From positions 17,457 through 81,456 of the forward strand of contig CALJEQ010000009.1 of assembly GCA_938074565.1 (NCBI GenBank): 64,000 nucleotides of DNA. The letters run 5' to 3'. This document shows, piece by piece, positions 24,748-33,186 of the stretch. Position numbers and translations under genes: made by a program. The notes under the pieces are model-generated. The model was not told the DNA's origin. It worked only from the letters and a program-made list of their open reading frames with translations, and did not search any database. This DNA comes from an uncultured Alkaliphilus sp. (GTDB taxonomy: Bacteria > Bacillota > Clostridia > Peptostreptococcales > Natronincolaceae). The number at the start of each line of letters is the position of its first letter. The stretch's first letter is position 1.

Positions 24748-26223
24748 ATGCAAATAGCAACCATGACAATAGATGAGATAAGGGTTGGAATAAGAGAACA
24801 AAAATTTACTGCCCAAGAGGTGGTAAAGGCATTATTTCAACGGATAAAGAAAGTAGAGCCAGAAATAGGAGGCTACATTACCCTTTGTGAAGAGGATGCT
24901 TTACAACAAGCCATTATAGTAGATGAAAAAATAAAGGCAGGGGAAAAACTAGGTAAATTGGCAGGTGTTCCTGTTGCAGTGAAAGACAATATCTGTACCG
25001 ATGGTATTCGTACCACCTGTGCTTCAAAAATGTTAGAGGATTTTATTCCTCCCTATGATGCCACCGTTGTAAAGAAACTTAAAGCAGAAGATGCCATTAT
25101 TATAGGTAAAACCAATATGGATGAATTTGCTATGGGTTCTTCAAATGAAAACTCTGCCTTTAAAATTGTTAAAAACCCTTGGGATACCAAACGTGTTCCA
25201 GGTGGGTCTTCGGGGGGATCGGCAGCGGTAGTGGCGGCAGGAATGGCACCATTATCGTTGGGTTCTGATACAGGTGGTTCTATTAGACAACCAGCAGCCT
25301 TTTGTGGAGTGGTAGGTTTAAAACCAACCTATGGACTAGTGTCTCGTTTTGGATTAATTGCTTTTGCTTCATCTTTAGACCAAATAGGGCCTCTAACAAG
25401 AACTGTAAAGGACTGTGCATTAAGTTTAGAGGTGCTACAGGGGAATGACCCAATGGATGGAACTAGTGTTAAAGAAGTAAAAACAAAGAGCTATTTAGAT
25501 GGGTTAGAAGAAGGGGTTAAGGGTTATAAAATAGGTATTCCCAAAGGATTCCTACAAAAAGGTTTAAATGAAGAAATAGCTAAAGCTATAGAAGATAGTA
25601 TAGAAAAGTTTAAAGAATTAGGTGCAATCGTTGAAGAGATAGACTTGCCAATAACAGATGCAGAATTATCTGCCTATTACATCATTTCATCGGCAGAGGC
25701 AAGTTCTAATTTAGCTAGGTTTGACGGAGTTCGTTATGGTTATAGAACAGAAGATTTTCAAAAACTAGATGAATTAATGGAAAAAACCAGAACGGAAGCC
25801 TTTGGAGGAGAGGTAAAGCGAAGAATTATGTTAGGAACATATGCACTGTCATCGGGTTATTATGATGCCTACTATAATAAGGCACAAAAATTAAGGGAAA
25901 AAATCCGTCAACAATATCAAGAAATATTCAAAACCTATGACTTGATTATCACCCCCACCACACCTTCTTTACCGTTTTTATGTGGAGAAAAAGTTAATGA
26001 CCCTATGGAAATGTATTTAGGGGATATATATACAATAAATATTAACCTAGCAAAATTACCAGCATTATCAATGCCTTGTGGTTTTAGTAAAGAAGGGTTA
26101 CCAATTGGTATTCAATTAATTGGAGGAGAATATACGGAAGATAAAATACTAAAAGCTGCCTTTGCTTTAGAAGAAGAGCTTAAACTTTCTACTATAATAC
26201 CAGAAGGAAAGGAGGAAATATAA
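24748..26223 (+). CDS. gatA: Asp/Glu-tRNA amidotransferase subunit A
   Basis: 491 residues; the amidase-signature subunit that releases ammonia from glutamine for amidation of Asp-tRNA(Asn) or Glu-tRNA(Gln). The catalytic triad is visible as Lys79 (VAVKDNI), Ser154 (GGSSGGSAA) and Ser178 (GSDTGGSIRQP), the same spacing as described for characterised GatA. The start at 24748 has AAAGGAGG 7 bases upstream; the open frame extends further up without a ribosome site. Its stop overlaps the gatB start by one base. Confidence 0.97.
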   Translation: MQIATMTIDEIRVGIREQKFTAQEVVKALFQRIKKVEPEIGGYITLCEEDALQQAIIVDEKIKAGEKLGKLAGVPVAVKDNICTDGIRTTCASKMLEDFIPPYDATVVKKLKAEDAIIIGKTNMDEFAMGSSNENSAFKIVKNPWDTKRVPGGSSGGSAAVVAAGMAPLSLGSDTGGSIRQPAAFCGVVGLKPTYGLVSRFGLIAFASSLDQIGPLTRTVKDCALSLEVLQGNDPMDGTSVKEVKTKSYLDGLEEGVKGYKIGIPKGFLQKGLNEEIAKAIEDSIEKFKELGAIVEEIDLPITDAELSAYYIISSAEASSNLARFDGVRYGYRTEDFQKLDELMEKTRTEAFGGEVKRRIMLGTYALSSGYYDAYYNKAQKLREKIRQQYQEIFKTYDLIITPTTPSLPFLCGEKVNDPMEMYLGDIYTININLAKLPALSMPCGFSKEGLPIGIQLIGGEYTEDKILKAAFALEEELKLSTIIPEGKEEI

Positions 26224-27659
26224 TGGGTTTTGAAACTATCATCGGAATGGAAATACATGTAGAGCTAGAAACAAAATCTAAAATATTTTGTAGTTGCCCT
26301 ACTACTTTTGGGGCTGCCCCTAATGCCCATACTTGTCCAGTGTGTTTAGGCTTACCAGGTACATTACCAGTATTAAATGAAGAAGTGGTGAATTTGGCAA
26401 TTAAAGCAGGTCTGGCTTTAAATTGTGGGATCAACTATTATAATAAAATGGATCGTAAAAACTATTTTTACCCTGACCTTCCAAAGGCGTATCAAATTTC
26501 CCAATATGACCTGCCTATTTGTAGTGGTGGTATTGTGGAAATTGAAGTGGAGGGGGTTAAGAAAGAAATCCGAATAAATCGAATCCATATTGAGGAGGAT
26601 GCAGGTAAATTAGTCCATATGGAGGATGAACCCCATTCATTAATAGACTATAACCGAGTAGGCGTTCCCCTAATAGAGATAGTTTCAGAAGCTGATTTAA
26701 GATCGCCGTTAGAAGCTGTAGAGTATGTTAAAGTATTAAAGTCTATTTTAGAATATGCGGGCATTTCTGACTGTAGGATGGAGCAAGGGTCTTTGCGTTG
26801 TGATGCAAATATATCCATTAGAAAAGTTGGACAAGAAACCTTAAACAATAAAGTAGAAATAAAAAACATGAACTCTTTTAAAGAACTAATAAAAGCAATG
26901 GAAAAAGAAGAAAAAAGACAAAGAGAACTATACACCTTTGGAGAAGGACATAAAGTAATTCAAGAGACTAGAAGATGGGATAGTGGAAAGGGTAGAACCG
27001 TATCCATGAGAACTAAAGAAGATGCCCACGATTATAGATACTTCCCAGAACCAGATTTAACACCTATTGTTATTTCATCGGGGTTAGTACAGTCCATAAA
27101 AGAACAATTACCAGAGCTACCACCTGCCAAGAAAATACGTTTTACAGAAGAATATCATTTAACTGATAAAGAGGTAGATATTTTAGTGGGGGATAAAAGC
27201 CTAGGAGAATTTTATGAAGGAACGGTAAAATTAGGTGCAGAACCTAAAATGGCTGCCAACTGGATATTGGGAGACTTACTAAGGTTACTAAAGGAAAAAG
27301 AGTTAGGGTTTGATGCTATACCTGTAAAGGAAGAAGCTTTAGTAAAGTTATTAAAATTAATTGAATCAGGAAAAATCAGTGGGAAAATAGCAAAAGAAGT
27401 ATTTGAAGAAATGTTTATTACAGGCAATGAGCCAGAAGCAATTGTTAAAGAAAAAGGATTAGGTCAAATTAGTGGTGAAGATGTAATAGAAAAAATAATT
27501 ATAGATATTTTGCAAGCAAACCCTCAGTCTGTGGAGGACTTCAAAAACGGAAAACTTCAAGCAGTGGGTTATTTAATGGGACAGGTAATGAAAGCAACTA
27601 AAGGGCAGGCAAACCCACAAATGGCGAAGGAAATGTTGGAAGCAAAGTTAAAAGAATAG
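26223..27659 (+). CDS. gatB: Asp/Glu-tRNA amidotransferase subunit B
   Basis: 478 residues. GatB binds the misacylated tRNA and carries the kinase/amidation site. Signatures are GMEIHVELETKSKIFC, the zinc Cys pairs CSCPTTFG and CPVCLGLPG, and MDRKNYFYPDLPKAYQISQY. The C-terminal YqeY-like tail domain (~330-478) ends normally. One-base overlap with gatA indicates coupled translation. It is the last gene of the operon; a terminator follows. Confidence 0.97.
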   Translation: MGFETIIGMEIHVELETKSKIFCSCPTTFGAAPNAHTCPVCLGLPGTLPVLNEEVVNLAIKAGLALNCGINYYNKMDRKNYFYPDLPKAYQISQYDLPICSGGIVEIEVEGVKKEIRINRIHIEEDAGKLVHMEDEPHSLIDYNRVGVPLIEIVSEADLRSPLEAVEYVKVLKSILEYAGISDCRMEQGSLRCDANISIRKVGQETLNNKVEIKNMNSFKELIKAMEKEEKRQRELYTFGEGHKVIQETRRWDSGKGRTVSMRTKEDAHDYRYFPEPDLTPIVISSGLVQSIKEQLPELPPAKKIRFTEEYHLTDKEVDILVGDKSLGEFYEGTVKLGAEPKMAANWILGDLLRLLKEKELGFDAIPVKEEALVKLLKLIESGKISGKIAKEVFEEMFITGNEPEAIVKEKGLGQISGEDVIEKIIIDILQANPQSVEDFKNGKLQAVGYLMGQVMKATKGQANPQMAKEMLEAKLKE

Positions 27660-27664
27660 ATAGT

Positions 27665-27697
27665 AAAATCTCCAGAAATTTTTCTGGAGATTTTTAT
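27665..27697 (+). terminator. Terminator of the aspS-gatCAB operon
   Basis: AAAATCTCCAGAAA and TTTCTGGAGATTTT are almost perfectly complementary and are followed by a T-rich tract. Confidence 0.92.
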
Positions 27698-27775
27698 TTT
27701 GCATGATTAAGAATAATTTGGATATAAATAATAAATAATGATAAACCTAACCAATAACAATAGGAGGTTGGAGAA

Positions 27776-28876
27776 ATGAAAAAACTTTTAATAATAATTT
27801 TAACTATAGCACTGCTAGTAACTATTAGTGGTTGCCGACCACAAGAAGAACCTACACCTACTCCGCCACAAAACCCACCACAACCAACTGTAGAATATCC
27901 GTATGGTGAAATAGAGGCTGAAAATATTGAAGGAGTAGAAGTTTATAGAGAAGCTGAAAAGACCCCTATTTTAGAGGATTCTCAACTTATTGCTGAATTA
28001 ACAACCTTGATTCAAAATGCAGAATATATTGAAAATGTGAGGAATGTACAACAAATAGAAATTAAACTGGGTATGATAATTTACTTAAAAGAGGAAATGT
28101 TAGAGAGTAAACAAGTTATAATAAGTTACGATGAAAACACAAATAAACTCTTTATAGGCCCAGAAGGAAGGGAGTTTATTATTAGATCCCAGGAGTTGGT
28201 GGAGTTTATGGAAAGCCAAATGAGAAGTAAATTAGTCATTGTAGAAGAAAATGCATTACCAGGAGGTGCTAGAGAATGGTTGGCACAATTTCTACAAGAA
28301 AAAGGAGCTTACGTATATCAACATCCAGATGCCACTTATATTAAAGTAACTACCGACCAAAAACCAACAGGTGGTTATCGTATACAAGTAAGAGAGTTTG
28401 ATGAAGAAGCCTATCCTCAAGAAATCAAAATAGAAATAATTGAGCCAGATAAAGATGCTATGGTAACACAAGCGATAACCTTCCCCACCATCTATTTAAA
28501 AGTATATTCCGAACAAGCCACCCAATATCAAGTAAAAACCGTTGACGGTGAAGAATATGATATGGAAAACAAGTTGGTTTTTGCAAAATTGGAAATACCA
28601 CAAGAAAATAATGAAATTACAACCCCTGTTAGAATTAAAGGGAAAATAATAGCCTTTGAAGCTTCTTTTGTAGTGAGAATATTGGATGAAAAAGAAAATA
28701 TTATTCATGAAGAAGTTTTACAGGCAGACTATGGCGGGCCAAACTGGGGAAATTTTGATGAAGAAATTATTTTCCCTAAGCCTGAAACAGAAAGTGGAAG
28801 TATAGAACTAGGAGAATATAGTGCTAAAGATGGCACATATTTATTGAGAGAAAAAGTAGAAGTTAGGTTTAAATAA
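27776..28876 (+). CDS. Lipoprotein with PrcB-like and Gmad2 domains
   Basis: 366 residues. Lipobox ISGC gives a lipidated Cys at 20, followed by a Pro-rich linker (TPTPPQNPPQP). A first domain (~55-145) is unassigned. Residues ~170-245 resemble the PrcB C-terminal domain (KPTGGYRIQVREFDEE, AMVTQAITFPTIYLKV). Residues ~285-366 are a Gmad2 immunoglobulin-like domain (TPVRIKGKIIAFEASFVVRI, WGNFDEEIIF), first noticed in spore germination proteins. An extracellular scaffold or germination/protease-related role is plausible. The gene stands alone after gatB. Confidence 0.82.
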   Translation: MKKLLIIILTIALLVTISGCRPQEEPTPTPPQNPPQPTVEYPYGEIEAENIEGVEVYREAEKTPILEDSQLIAELTTLIQNAEYIENVRNVQQIEIKLGMIIYLKEEMLESKQVIISYDENTNKLFIGPEGREFIIRSQELVEFMESQMRSKLVIVEENALPGGAREWLAQFLQEKGAYVYQHPDATYIKVTTDQKPTGGYRIQVREFDEEAYPQEIKIEIIEPDKDAMVTQAITFPTIYLKVYSEQATQYQVKTVDGEEYDMENKLVFAKLEIPQENNEITTPVRIKGKIIAFEASFVVRILDEKENIIHEEVLQADYGGPNWGNFDEEIIFPKPETESGSIELGEYSAKDGTYLLREKVEVRFK

Positions 28877-29085
28877 AGAAAACAGTAATAAAGCATTTTG
28901 TAAAAAGGAGAAGGAACTGTTAATAATATACGGTTTCTTTTTTCTTTATTTAAAATAAAAAACTTATTTACTACTTAAAATAAAGTATAATATATAACAT
29001 ATAAATAAAGCAGTGGATATTGTTCATTAAAAAACTTCTGTTATAATAAAATTAGCTTGTTTTAATGTAAGGAGGGAAACAGATA

Positions 29086-29409
29086 ATGGATATAGAGAGA
29101 AGAGAAAAACTATTAAAGGCACATAGTATAGGAATGAAGCGATACATACTAATACACGGGGTAGTTAATTGGGGTATTACCACGGCTATAATATACAGAA
29201 TTCTTATTGTGGGTACTACCTATGGTTGGTCATTGGAGGGTATTGTGAAAGGAATACTATCTATTGAAACAATTTTTTCAATTATATTTTTTGGACTAGT
29301 GGGTATTATATTTGGATTTTTTATGTGGAAGTGGATTGATAGAGAAGTTAAAAAATTACCTCCTTTGCCAACTAAGTCCAAAGGAAATGGAAAGAAAAAA
29401 AAGAAGTAA
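29086..29409 (+). CDS. Small membrane protein with Lys-rich tail
   Basis: 107 residues, no recognised family. A charged N-terminus (DIERREKLLKAHSIGMKRY) is followed by two hydrophobic helices (~21-43 and ~59-82) and a cytoplasmic-looking tail ending in KSKGNGKKKKK. AAGGAGGG lies 11 bases upstream of the ATG. It is a single gene. A hairpin (AAGGTGTC/GACACCTT, 29416-29438) without a strong T-run follows. Confidence 0.7.
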   Translation: MDIERREKLLKAHSIGMKRYILIHGVVNWGITTAIIYRILIVGTTYGWSLEGIVKGILSIETIFSIIFFGLVGIIFGFFMWKWIDREVKKLPPLPTKSKGNGKKKKK

Positions 29410-29458
29410 TTTTAAAGGTGTCTTATGTAGACACCTTAGTAGTTTAACCAAAAAAGTT

Positions 29459-29617
29459 TTAAGTAGTAAGTTGGAAGATAACATTAAAATTGATGAAAGA
29501 AAAATAAGAATCGTCAGCATTGGTATTCTTATTATAATCTTGATAAATACTATATAAAGTAATGGCTAATAATAGTATTAAAGTAAATATAAATAGACGC
29601 ATTTTATCCTTTCTCAT
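29459..29617 (-). CDS. 52-residue single-helix membrane protein
   Basis: Read on the minus strand, a TTGGAGG ribosome site is followed 7 bases later by an ATG at 29617 and an open frame of 52 codons. The product begins MRKDKMR, continues with a hydrophobic helix LFIFTLILLLAITLYSIY (8-25) and ends in an Asn/Asp/Phe-rich tail. Positive charges before the helix predict the tail outside the cell. No family is recognised. It sits in a 450-bp gap otherwise without genes, convergent to the 107-residue membrane protein. Confidence 0.6.
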   Translation of the reverse strand: MRKDKMRLFIFTLILLLAITLYSIYQDYNKNTNADDSYFSFINFNVIFQLTT

Positions 29618-29860
29618 AAACAGCCTCCAATCTATTTATAATCTATTTATAATAATTATTATGATGTGAGAAAATGATATAAACATTATAACTTACAGGC
29701 TAAGGATAAAAAAGAAAAATTTTACAACATATTTTGATAATAATTGATAATGGGCTTATCTATTATAAATATATATGAAAAAGATTGAAGAAAATTGTAG
29801 AACATTAGGAAAATTGCCCAGGAAATACTACAAAAATCACTAATATACAGGAGGAAACAT
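29618..29860. other. Upstream region between the minus-strand small gene and the methyltransferase
   Basis: No gene. It holds a tandem direct repeat of TCTATTTATAA (about 29631-29652), just upstream of the minus-strand small gene and possibly part of its promoter, then AT-rich sequence up to the AGGAGGAAAC site of the methyltransferase gene. Confidence 0.5.
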
Positions 29861-31012
29861 ATGAACAAAATACAATTAATTGCTACGGCAGCCTTTGGAT
29901 TAGAGGCTGTGGTTGCAAGGGAAGTAAAAGATTTAGGTTATGAAGACATACAAGTGGAAAATGGAAAAGTCACTTTTACAGCCGACTTAAAAGCTATTTG
30001 CAGAAGTAACCTATGGTTACGTACAGCAGATAGAGTACTATTAAAAATAGGGGAGTTTAAAGCTTTAACTTTTGATGAATTATTTGAAAAGACTAAAGCC
30101 CTTCCGTGGGGAGATTGGATTCCAGAGGATGGGGAATTTCCTGTTGACGGTAAATCTATTCGTTCCCAACTGGCGAGTGTTCCCGACTGCCAAGCCATTG
30201 TAAAAAAAGCAGTTGTGGAGAAAATGAAACAAAAATATAAAAGAGATTGGTTTGATGAAACTGGTGCTAAATATCGTATTGAAGTGGCCTTATTAAATGA
30301 CATAGCTACTTTAACAATAGATACCAGTGGAGCAGGTCTACATAAAAGAGGTTATCGAACCTTATCAAATAAAGCACCCATTAAAGAAACCCTAGCGGCA
30401 GGACTAATACTTTTAAGTTACTGGAATCCAGACCGTGTACTAATTGATCCTTTTTGTGGTTCTGGGACAATCCCCATTGAAGCTGCCCTTATTGGAAAAA
30501 ATATTGCACCAGGTATGAATCGTAACTTTGTATCAGAAGAATGGTCAATAATTGATAAAAATCTTTGGAGGGATGCAAGAAAAGAAACCCATGACTTGGC
30601 CAAATATGACAGACCTCTAAGGATTTACGGTTCAGACATTGATGGAGAAGTTTTGAAACTAGCGAGGTTTCATATAGAAGAAGCCATGTTAGAAGACGAT
30701 ATTCACGTACAAAAACTACCAGTATCAGAATTAGCATCAAGGTTTGACTACGGTTGTATAATCTGTAATCCGCCTTACGGAGAGAGATTAGGTGAAAAAG
30801 AAGAAGTAGAACAAATATATCAACAAATGCGTAAGGTTTTTAACAAACTAGATACTTGGTCTCAATACATAATTACATCTAATTCGGAGTTTGAAAGCAT
30901 TTATGGAAAAAAAGCCGACAAAAGAAGAAAGTTATATAATGGTCGTATTGAATGTACCTATTATCAGTATCATGGGCCAAGACCACCGAGAACAATTAAT
31001 AAAGAAGAATAG
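29861..31012 (+). CDS. THUMP-domain class I RNA methyltransferase (RlmL/YpsC-like)
   Basis: 383 residues. An N-terminal THUMP RNA-binding region (~1-155, starting IQLIATAAFGLEAVVAREVK) precedes the Rossmann methyltransferase domain with DPFCGSGTIPIEAA (196-209) and the catalytic NPPYGERL motif (~303-310), which marks N2-guanine methylation. The likely substrate is 23S rRNA G2445 by similarity to RlmL/YpsC. It is a single-domain version without the RlmK half, as usual in Firmicutes. AGGAGG precedes the start. Confidence 0.9.
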   Translation: MNKIQLIATAAFGLEAVVAREVKDLGYEDIQVENGKVTFTADLKAICRSNLWLRTADRVLLKIGEFKALTFDELFEKTKALPWGDWIPEDGEFPVDGKSIRSQLASVPDCQAIVKKAVVEKMKQKYKRDWFDETGAKYRIEVALLNDIATLTIDTSGAGLHKRGYRTLSNKAPIKETLAAGLILLSYWNPDRVLIDPFCGSGTIPIEAALIGKNIAPGMNRNFVSEEWSIIDKNLWRDARKETHDLAKYDRPLRIYGSDIDGEVLKLARFHIEEAMLEDDIHVQKLPVSELASRFDYGCIICNPPYGERLGEKEEVEQIYQQMRKVFNKLDTWSQYIITSNSEFESIYGKKADKRRKLYNGRIECTYYQYHGPRPPRTINKEE

Positions 31013-31166
31013 CTTGAAAAGGCAAACCCAACATTAATTGAAGGACTTTCATTAATTGTTTATCAACTAATAAAGAAGGGGCTGTTGAGCTAACTCCAAG
31101 GACTAATAGCCTAATAAAAGAAGATAATAAATTATTTAAAATAGTGTTAGATAGTTTTAAAAAGTA
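31013..31166 (+). pseudogene. Possible degraded gene fragment, family unknown
   Basis: Immediately after the methyltransferase stop, two protein-like stretches lie in different frames: KANPTLIEGLSLIVYQLIKK in the frame of the methyltransferase, then, after a one-base shift at AAGAAGGGGCT (~31073-31083), GAVELTPRTNSLIKEDNKLF and onward to a stop near 31166. There is no start codon or ribosome site. The two parts join smoothly if one G is restored, which suggests the 3' remnant of a lost gene. I do not recognise the family. Confidence 0.35.
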
Positions 31167-31174
31167 AAAATGAG

Positions 31175-31261
31175 GCATTAGACTTAGTAAAAACCAACTA
31201 TTTATGTAGACAAAGAGAAAGAAGTCTACCGTATAGTTAGTTTTTACCAAAAGTCTAATGC
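31175..31261. terminator. Long multi-arm inverted repeat, terminator-like
   Basis: GCATTAGACTT (31175-31185) pairs with AAGTCTAATGC (to 31261). Inside it TAAAAAC/GTTTTTA, AACTAT/ATAGTT and GTAGAC/GTCTAC also pair, giving an ~87-base stem with small bulges, followed by TTTTTATATTT. It may be a terminator, a structured RNA, or the trace of a small mobile repeat. Confidence 0.7.
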
Positions 31262-31396
31262 TTTTTATATTTATAAATATTTCTATATCATATATACTTT
31301 ACTATTTATGGTTAGATGTATTATGTAAAAAACCCACCTGTATAAAAAAACCTCATAAGGAAATAATTACAAAAAACAATTAAGGTGGGTTAAACA

Positions 31397-32140
31397 ATGG
31401 AAAAGAATAATAAAGCTGTTATAAGGGAAATTATTTTGGTTACAGATGGTCAATCAAATATTGGGGGAGACCCAGTTGAGGCTGCCAGACAAGCCTTGCG
31501 TAAAAACATAACCGTCAGCACAATAGGAATAATAGATCAAAAAGAACAACAAGAAAAACCCTTTGAAGAAGTCATAAACATTGCCGATGCAGGTGGAGGA
31601 CATTACGAATACACCTATATAGACAATTTATCTCAAACAATACATACCCTTAGTCATAAAACAGTCACTTCTACAATACAAGATGCAGTAAATAAACAAC
31701 TTAAAGAATTAATCGGTAATGACTTAAATCATATGCCTCCAGAATCCCGTAGTAAAGTATTAAATTATATAGATAAATACTCTGACGAAATACCTATATG
31801 TTGTTGTGTTTTAATGGATTGCAGTGGAAGTATGGCATCAAAAATTCATTCAGCTAGAAATAGTATACTAGACCTATTAGATTCTTTCCAAAATAGAAAG
31901 GGAAAAATAGATTTAGCCGTGGTGGGTTTTCCTGGTGACCAAGTAGATACTTGTAAGGTGCTACACCATTTTAATGATCATTTCAGTGAAATGGAAAGAA
32001 ACCTCTATCAAATGAAGCCAAAAGGTGGAACACCCACTGCTACAGCAATAAATTATGCCGTTAAATTAATAGAAGAACACATGCATAGAGGAAATAACAA
32101 TAATGGAATAATGACATTAGAAGAGTATGTCGTTGGGTAG
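31397..32140 (+). CDS. yabS: YabS-like von Willebrand factor A domain protein
   Basis: 247 residues. The N-terminal part (IILVTDGQSNIGGDPVEAA) is the tail half of one vWA fold, and a second vWA begins with the metal-site motif DCSGSM (141-146) and GGTPTAT. This layout and length match Bacillus YabS, which lies between spoIIE and the kinase gene yabT. The following kinase gene keeps that order; spoIIE is missing upstream. The role is unknown but co-location with a sporulation kinase suggests one in spore development. Confidence 0.8.
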   Translation: MEKNNKAVIREIILVTDGQSNIGGDPVEAARQALRKNITVSTIGIIDQKEQQEKPFEEVINIADAGGGHYEYTYIDNLSQTIHTLSHKTVTSTIQDAVNKQLKELIGNDLNHMPPESRSKVLNYIDKYSDEIPICCCVLMDCSGSMASKIHSARNSILDLLDSFQNRKGKIDLAVVGFPGDQVDTCKVLHHFNDHFSEMERNLYQMKPKGGTPTATAINYAVKLIEEHMHRGNNNNGIMTLEEYVVG

Positions 32141-32197
32141 GTAGGGGCATCCCTACCTATTTTTATTTGTTTAAAAGCTAACTAGGGAGGCAATATA

Positions 32198-33106
32198 ATG
32201 CATGAAGCACTGTGTCATCCAGGTAAAGAGATTATTGGAAAATGGAAGAAAAAACAATATCAAGTTTTGAAAAAGTTAGGAATGGGGGGGACTGCCGAAG
32301 TTTTCCTTGTAGAGAGTAAGTTAGACAATAAACTCTATGCAATGAAAATAAGTCAAGACAGTCTTTCCCTCAATAGAGAATATCAGTTGTTAAAAAAATT
32401 TACTGGTATAGCCTTTGTTGTTAATGTATATGAAATGGACGATTTCCATGAAAAAGGTAATGTTTATCATTATCTTTTATTAGATTATATACAAGGTGAG
32501 GATTTAAAGTCTTATACAGAAAAGAAAAAGCTTAAAATGTTGACAATACTTGGAATAATCCTTATTCTATTAAGAGGACTAGAGACCTTCCATGAAACAG
32601 GATATATTCTAGGAGACCTAAAATTAGAAAATATTATGTTTGATCAAGTAAAAAGACAGATTAAACTGATAGATTTAGGTGGTGTGGTTGAAAAAGGTGG
32701 TACGGTAAAGGAATATACACCAGCCTATGATCGAGCAGCTTGGCGTTGTGGAATGAGGAAAGCAGAGGAGTCCTACGACTTATTCACACTAACAATGGTA
32801 TTAGTGCGCCTAATATTAGGAGAGCAGATTAATCCTACAAGACAAAAAAAAGAAGATATAATTGAAAAAATAAAAAAAACCAATGGGAATGAAACATTAA
32901 CAAGTTTAATAGTAGATATGATAAAAAGTCAAAAGTATAACCGTAAGCAATTTGCAAAGAAAATAAATGAATTATATAATATAGAAAAGCTTTCTTTAAT
33001 TAAACAAAAAGAAATCAAAACTGATAAACTGGTAAATAAAATATTTAAGTTTAGTTTTGTTCTTTTAATTCTTACCAGCTTGTTGCTTTTAATAATAAAT
33101 AAATAG
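32198..33106 (+). CDS. yabT: YabT-like Ser/Thr protein kinase with C-terminal membrane helix
   Basis: 302 residues. The kinase domain (~20-265) has the glycine loop LGMGGTAEVF (28-37), ATP Lys50, catalytic loop LGDLKLENIM (Asp140, Asn145) and a DLG (159-161) in place of DFG; the usual HRD is LGD. A single C-terminal helix (~281-300) anchors it. Bacillus YabT has this architecture and phosphorylates RecA during spore development. The variant catalytic loop keeps the essential Asp, Asn and Lys, so activity is expected. It follows yabS by 57 bp. Confidence 0.85.
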   Translation: MHEALCHPGKEIIGKWKKKQYQVLKKLGMGGTAEVFLVESKLDNKLYAMKISQDSLSLNREYQLLKKFTGIAFVVNVYEMDDFHEKGNVYHYLLLDYIQGEDLKSYTEKKKLKMLTILGIILILLRGLETFHETGYILGDLKLENIMFDQVKRQIKLIDLGGVVEKGGTVKEYTPAYDRAAWRCGMRKAEESYDLFTLTMVLVRLILGEQINPTRQKKEDIIEKIKKTNGNETLTSLIVDMIKSQKYNRKQFAKKINELYNIEKLSLIKQKEIKTDKLVNKIFKFSFVLLILTSLLLLIINK

Positions 33107-33186
33107 TTTAGAAATATTTAATATAATTAGTAAGAGGAATATTTATATAAATGGAGAAATAATTTAAATAAAGAATGAGGGATGAC

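Noticed and set aside
29312..29557. 81-codon plus-strand frame overlapping the small membrane protein gene
   Set aside because: No ribosome site, composition not protein-like, and a better-supported minus-strand gene occupies the same DNA.
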